A stretch of 64,000 bases of DNA from positions 806,001 through 870,000 of the forward strand of contig NZ_JAQTHX010000001.1 in the NCBI RefSeq assembly GCF_029433335.1, written 5' to 3'. The position numbers and the translations under genes were made by a program. Under the pieces are notes generated by a model. The model was not told where the DNA came from and made no database searches. It worked only from the letters and a program-made list of their open reading frames with translations. Below, piece after piece: positions 61,616 through 64,000 of the stretch (positions within the stretch are counted from its first letter, which is position 1; every line of letters begins with the position of its first letter). The stretch is from Bifidobacterium sp. ESL0745. Lineage in GTDB: Bacteria; Actinomycetota; Actinomycetes; Actinomycetales; Bifidobacteriaceae.

Positions 61616-62176
61616 CTACTTATCCGCCGCCAACGCCTTGGCCAACGAATCCTTGAGACCAGCCCAGCCCAGCAATGCGCATTTGATACGCATCGGGTAC
61701 TTCGAGACGCCTTGGAACACCACGGCATCGCCCAGAGCCTCTTCGTCGGCGTCATTATCAAGACCAGCACCGCGTGATTTCATCAGCTTTTGGAAGACGC
61801 CCTCAAGCCGCATGGCCTCGTCAACCGTCTTGCCATCGACCAAGTCGACCATCATCGACAGGCTGGCCGTGGAAATGGAGCAACCACTGCCGTCCCACAC
61901 CAAACGTTCGATCTTGTGCGGCTCCGACTCGGAGACTTCGACATGAACAGTCACCTGGTCGCCACAGGTCGGATTGAACTGGTGGGACTCCCCCGGCGTG
62001 CAGTATTCGTGGCTGGCACGCACAGTCGTCTCGCCGGTATCGTTGGTGCCGTCGCTCGGCTCCTTGGTCACGTCCGCGGCGAAATGCTCCTTGCCATGCG
62101 GATGTTTTGACGCGTCCAGGATGACCTCCTGATACATCTGTTCGAGATCGTCCCCGCTCATACCAAAATCACTCAT
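61616..62176 (-). CDS. sufU: SufU iron-sulfur scaffold/sulfurtransferase
   Basis: 186 aa. Zinc/cluster ligands NPTCGD, GSGCSISTAS and RIKCALLGW, all three cysteines in place. The gene starts three bases after the sufS stop, as expected for the SufS-SufU pair in which SufU accepts the persulfide. ATG at 62176 (a GGT codon after, MSDFGMSGDD). Slightly extended around residues 35-60. Confidence 0.94.
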   Translation of the reverse strand: MSDFGMSGDDLEQMYQEVILDASKHPHGKEHFAADVTKEPSDGTNDTGETTVRASHEYCTPGESHQFNPTCGDQVTVHVEVSESEPHKIERLVWDGSGCSISTASLSMMVDLVDGKTVDEAMRLEGVFQKLMKSRGAGLDNDADEEALGDAVVFQGVSKYPMRIKCALLGWAGLKDSLAKALAADK

Positions 62177-62179
62177 TGC

Positions 62180-63454
62180 TCACACCTCAAAGAACGAACG
62201 GACTTTACCGGCCGTTTCGACTAGTTGTTTGGCTTCCTCGACGGTATTGTACACGCCGGTCGAAGCACGGCTCGATGCGAAGAGGCCGAAATGACGATGT
62301 ACGGGCTGGGCGCAATGGTGACCAACACGCACGGCGACGCCCTGTGCGTCGAAGAACTGGCCAACATCATGGGGATGCACGCCTTCGACATCGAACGACA
62401 CTGTGCCGATACGATCCTTGTTCTCTAACGGACCAAGCACACGGAAGCCAGGGACATCGTTCAACTTAAGGAGCTCTGCAGTAATAGTCTTTTCGTGAGC
62501 CTCGACGTTTTCCATCCCGATTTCACGCATCCAATCGGCGGCGACACCTGCGGCAACAACCTGAGCGACAGGCTGGGTTCCGGCTTCAAAACGTGCTGGT
62601 GGTTCCATATACTCCGCCGGCTTGTCCATCCAGGCGAGTTCGACCATCGACCCACCGAAACTGGCCGGCGGGAGGGCTTCCAGGAACTCTCGCTTGCCGT
62701 ACAAGAAGCCGACGCCGGTAGGCCCATACATCTTGTGCGCGCTCCAGGCGGCGAAATCGACATCCATCTTGTGGAAATCGATTTTCAGATGCGGAACAGA
62801 CTGACAAGCGTCGAGGATAAAGATGGCACCGACTTCATGCGCCCGTTTGATAATGGGTTCAATATCGGTGATGGCCCCGGTGACGTTGCTGATATGCGTA
62901 ACCGCGACAATCTTGGTGCGGTCGGTGATGACCTCATCGGCGGTATCGGAACGAATACGTCCATCATCGGTCAGGTCGAACCACTTCAGCGTGGCGCCGG
63001 TGCGATAAGCCAATTCCTGGAATGGCAGCAAAACTGAATGATGTTCGGCTTTGGAAACGACGATCTCGTCCCCCGGCTTCAAAGCAAACCTCTTGGCCGC
63101 GTCCCCGCCGCGTCCCAGCGAGGCATTGCCAAAGGCGGTGGCCAGCAGATTGAGCCCCGCGGTTGCACCGGCAGTAACAACGATCTCTTCCTGCCCTTCA
63201 ACAGAGTTGGCACCAACCAACTTAGCAACCTTGGCACGAGCCTCTTCAAAGGCAACAGTGCTACGAGCAGCCAACTCATGCGCCCCACGATGCACCCCGG
63301 CATTGATGGTCTCGTAGAACCGACTCTCGGCATCAATCACGCACTGCGGCTTCTGCGCAGTAGCCGCAGAGTCAAAGTACACCAGCTGATGTCCATGGAC
63401 CTCCTGCCCCAAAATAGGAAACTGCTTCCGCAACTCCAAAAAATCCACCATCAT
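62180..63454 (-). CDS. sufS: Cysteine desulfurase SufS
   Basis: 424 aa. PLP lysine in WSAHKMYGPTG (about 230), catalytic Cys in RVGHHCAQPVH (about 368), and start of the PLP fold YFDSAATAQKP. Class II (SufS/CsdB-like) desulfurase, mobilising sulfur for SufU. ATG at 63454 or 63451 (GAGG fits the second). First gene of the sufS-sufU-sufT cluster; the upstream 546 bp hold the palindrome cluster described separately. Confidence 0.95.
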   Translation of the reverse strand: MMVDFLELRKQFPILGQEVHGHQLVYFDSAATAQKPQCVIDAESRFYETINAGVHRGAHELAARSTVAFEEARAKVAKLVGANSVEGQEEIVVTAGATAGLNLLATAFGNASLGRGGDAAKRFALKPGDEIVVSKAEHHSVLLPFQELAYRTGATLKWFDLTDDGRIRSDTADEVITDRTKIVAVTHISNVTGAITDIEPIIKRAHEVGAIFILDACQSVPHLKIDFHKMDVDFAAWSAHKMYGPTGVGFLYGKREFLEALPPASFGGSMVELAWMDKPAEYMEPPARFEAGTQPVAQVVAAGVAADWMREIGMENVEAHEKTITAELLKLNDVPGFRVLGPLENKDRIGTVSFDVEGVHPHDVGQFFDAQGVAVRVGHHCAQPVHRHFGLFASSRASTGVYNTVEEAKQLVETAGKVRSFFEV

Positions 63455-63495
63455 TGCCTCTCATACTCATTTAATTCTATAAAGCTTCGACTCCC

Positions 63496-63670
63496 GTGGT
63501 GGGGAGGGATATACGATGTCCGACACACGCTCTGGGCTTTGGCGTTAAGCGTTCAGTCCAGTGGATTGAACGTAGCCAAAGTGAGCGCAAAACCCGAGCA
63601 CGAAAGTAAAATCTCCAGATTTTACAGGCCAAGTCTTTACGGTCTGACATCGCATATCCCTCCCCACCAC
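63496..63670. repeat. Long inverted-repeat element with nested hairpins
   Basis: Outer arms of 29 bases (63496-63524 and 63642-63670) match 27 of 29. Inside are CTTTGGC/GCCAAAG (63537-63543/63575-63581) with GCGTTCA/TGAACGT, and GTAAAATCT/AGATTTTAC (63606-63614/63617-63625). This gives a clover-like folded RNA or a cruciform of about 175 bp. Not a known riboswitch or tRNA. May be a dispersed repeat of this genus; no second copy in the window. Confidence 0.65.
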
Positions 63671-63699
63671 TCATTACGTATCCAACTCAACAATAGTCA

Positions 63700-63726
63700 A
63701 AAAATTCTGACTGAACAGAAATTTTT
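63700..63726. repeat. Short inverted repeat
   Basis: AAAAATTCTG and CAGAAATTTTT, one base inserted in the right arm, six-base loop. Part of the run of stem-loops between sufS and the right edge. Confidence 0.4.
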
Positions 63727-63764
63727 CTTAGCTATCAAAATTGCTAAACCACGCTGTAACCGTA

Positions 63765-63807
63765 CAGGCGAAGCCTGCAGATTTCGATACTCGATGTATC
63801 GAAATCT
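63765..63807. repeat. Two adjacent hairpins
   Basis: CAGGC/GCCTG with GAA loop (63765-63777), then AGATTTCGATAC/GTATCGAAATCT with five-base loop (63779-63807), both perfect. Within the palindrome-rich right end; no gene recognised here. Confidence 0.55.
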
Positions 63808-63850
63808 TCCAAAGCCCTAAAAAAATAACCTGCCAAACAAACGCAACATA

Positions 63851-63939
63851 AGCGGATTGGGAAAGAATGCCTTGTTGAGGAGTAAAGCTCGGCCTACCGG
63901 CCTTGAGGGTTCCGAAACAAGACATTCTTTCCCAATCCG
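63851..63939. repeat. Second long inverted-repeat element
   Basis: Outer arms of 25 bases (63851-63875 and 63915-63939) match 24 of 25, around a smaller GGCC/GGCC hairpin (63890-63901). It has the same plan as the element at 63496 but unrelated sequence. The DNA from 63943 to the window end shows nothing recognisable. Confidence 0.6.
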
Positions 63940-64000
63940 CGACCAACCGACAAAAGCAAGTTAGCTACGAAATGTAACTAGTCATCAAACTAAATCAAGC

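Noticed and set aside
63038..63820. 260-codon + strand frame spanning sufS start and the palindromes
   Set aside because: Antisense to sufS in its first part and runs through the inverted repeats; no similarity recognised.
63496..63939. Integron attC-like sites or insertion sequence ends
   Set aside because: No integrase or transposase gene in the window and no GTTRRRY-type core sites; arms of the two elements are unrelated in sequence.

Overview
The window looks like chromosomal DNA from a high-GC Gram-positive bacterium of the family Bifidobacteriaceae, most likely a Bifidobacterium species. This is inferred from gene content and from the GlnE, actinobacterial-type GlgA, PhoH-YbeY-CNNM-Era and SufS-SufU-SufT families, not from a database match. 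Most of it is conserved housekeeping sequence with short accessory patches between conserved blocks. Many start codons were reassigned to a downstream ATG or GTG that has a good Shine-Dalgarno sequence.

Layout. 1-0.7 kb: 5' part of a long-chain acyl-CoA synthetase gene. 0.76-3.8 kb: an McrB-McrC type IV restriction pair. 3.9-10.9 kb: a seven-gene pyrimidine cluster read leftward (pyrB, pyrI, pyrC, pyrF, pyrK, pyrD, pyrE), which with an external carbamoyl phosphate supply makes UMP. 11.1-17.7 kb: glnE and the methionine genes metF and metE. 17.8-22.3 kb: tRNA methyltransferase trmI, a lone ABC ATPase, glgA and three small membrane proteins, one of only 57 aa. 22.5-28.6 kb: glutamate synthase gltD-gltB. 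28.9-35 kb: hemW, lepA and rpsT, with an accessory insert between hemW and lepA holding a DUF4143 ATPase behind 33-bp tandem repeats and a DinJ-YafQ toxin-antitoxin pair. 35.1-40.7 kb: a CPBP protease, a DUF2975-HTH pair, a frameshifted ABC exporter and a TRIC-type channel. 41-46.7 kb: ilvE, rplY, an alpha/beta hydrolase and a second acyl-CoA synthetase.

46.8-50.3 kb is an accessory, partly AT-rich patch: a membrane protein, a small acidic protein overlapping a GNAT-like acetyltransferase, a lipoprotein and a DUF3800 protein. 50.4-57.6 kb is a conserved leftward block (hinT, phoH, ybeY, CNNM transporter, era, preceded by rsmE and a polysaccharide deacetylase). Then come tRNA-Leu(GAG), a SpoU methyltransferase, glgC and the sufS-sufU-sufT iron-sulfur genes. 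The last 0.5 kb has no convincing gene but is packed with long inverted repeats.

How the genes connect: GlgC (59.4 kb) makes the ADP-glucose used by GlgA (20.6 kb); GltBD and GlnE link nitrogen assimilation; MetF supplies the methyl folate used by MetE; Era and YbeY act in ribosome maturation. The best leads for undescribed biology are the in-frame 33-bp repeats before the DUF4143 ATPase, the palindrome cluster at the right end and the small-protein/GNAT pair at 48 kb. None of these functions is proven by sequence alone.
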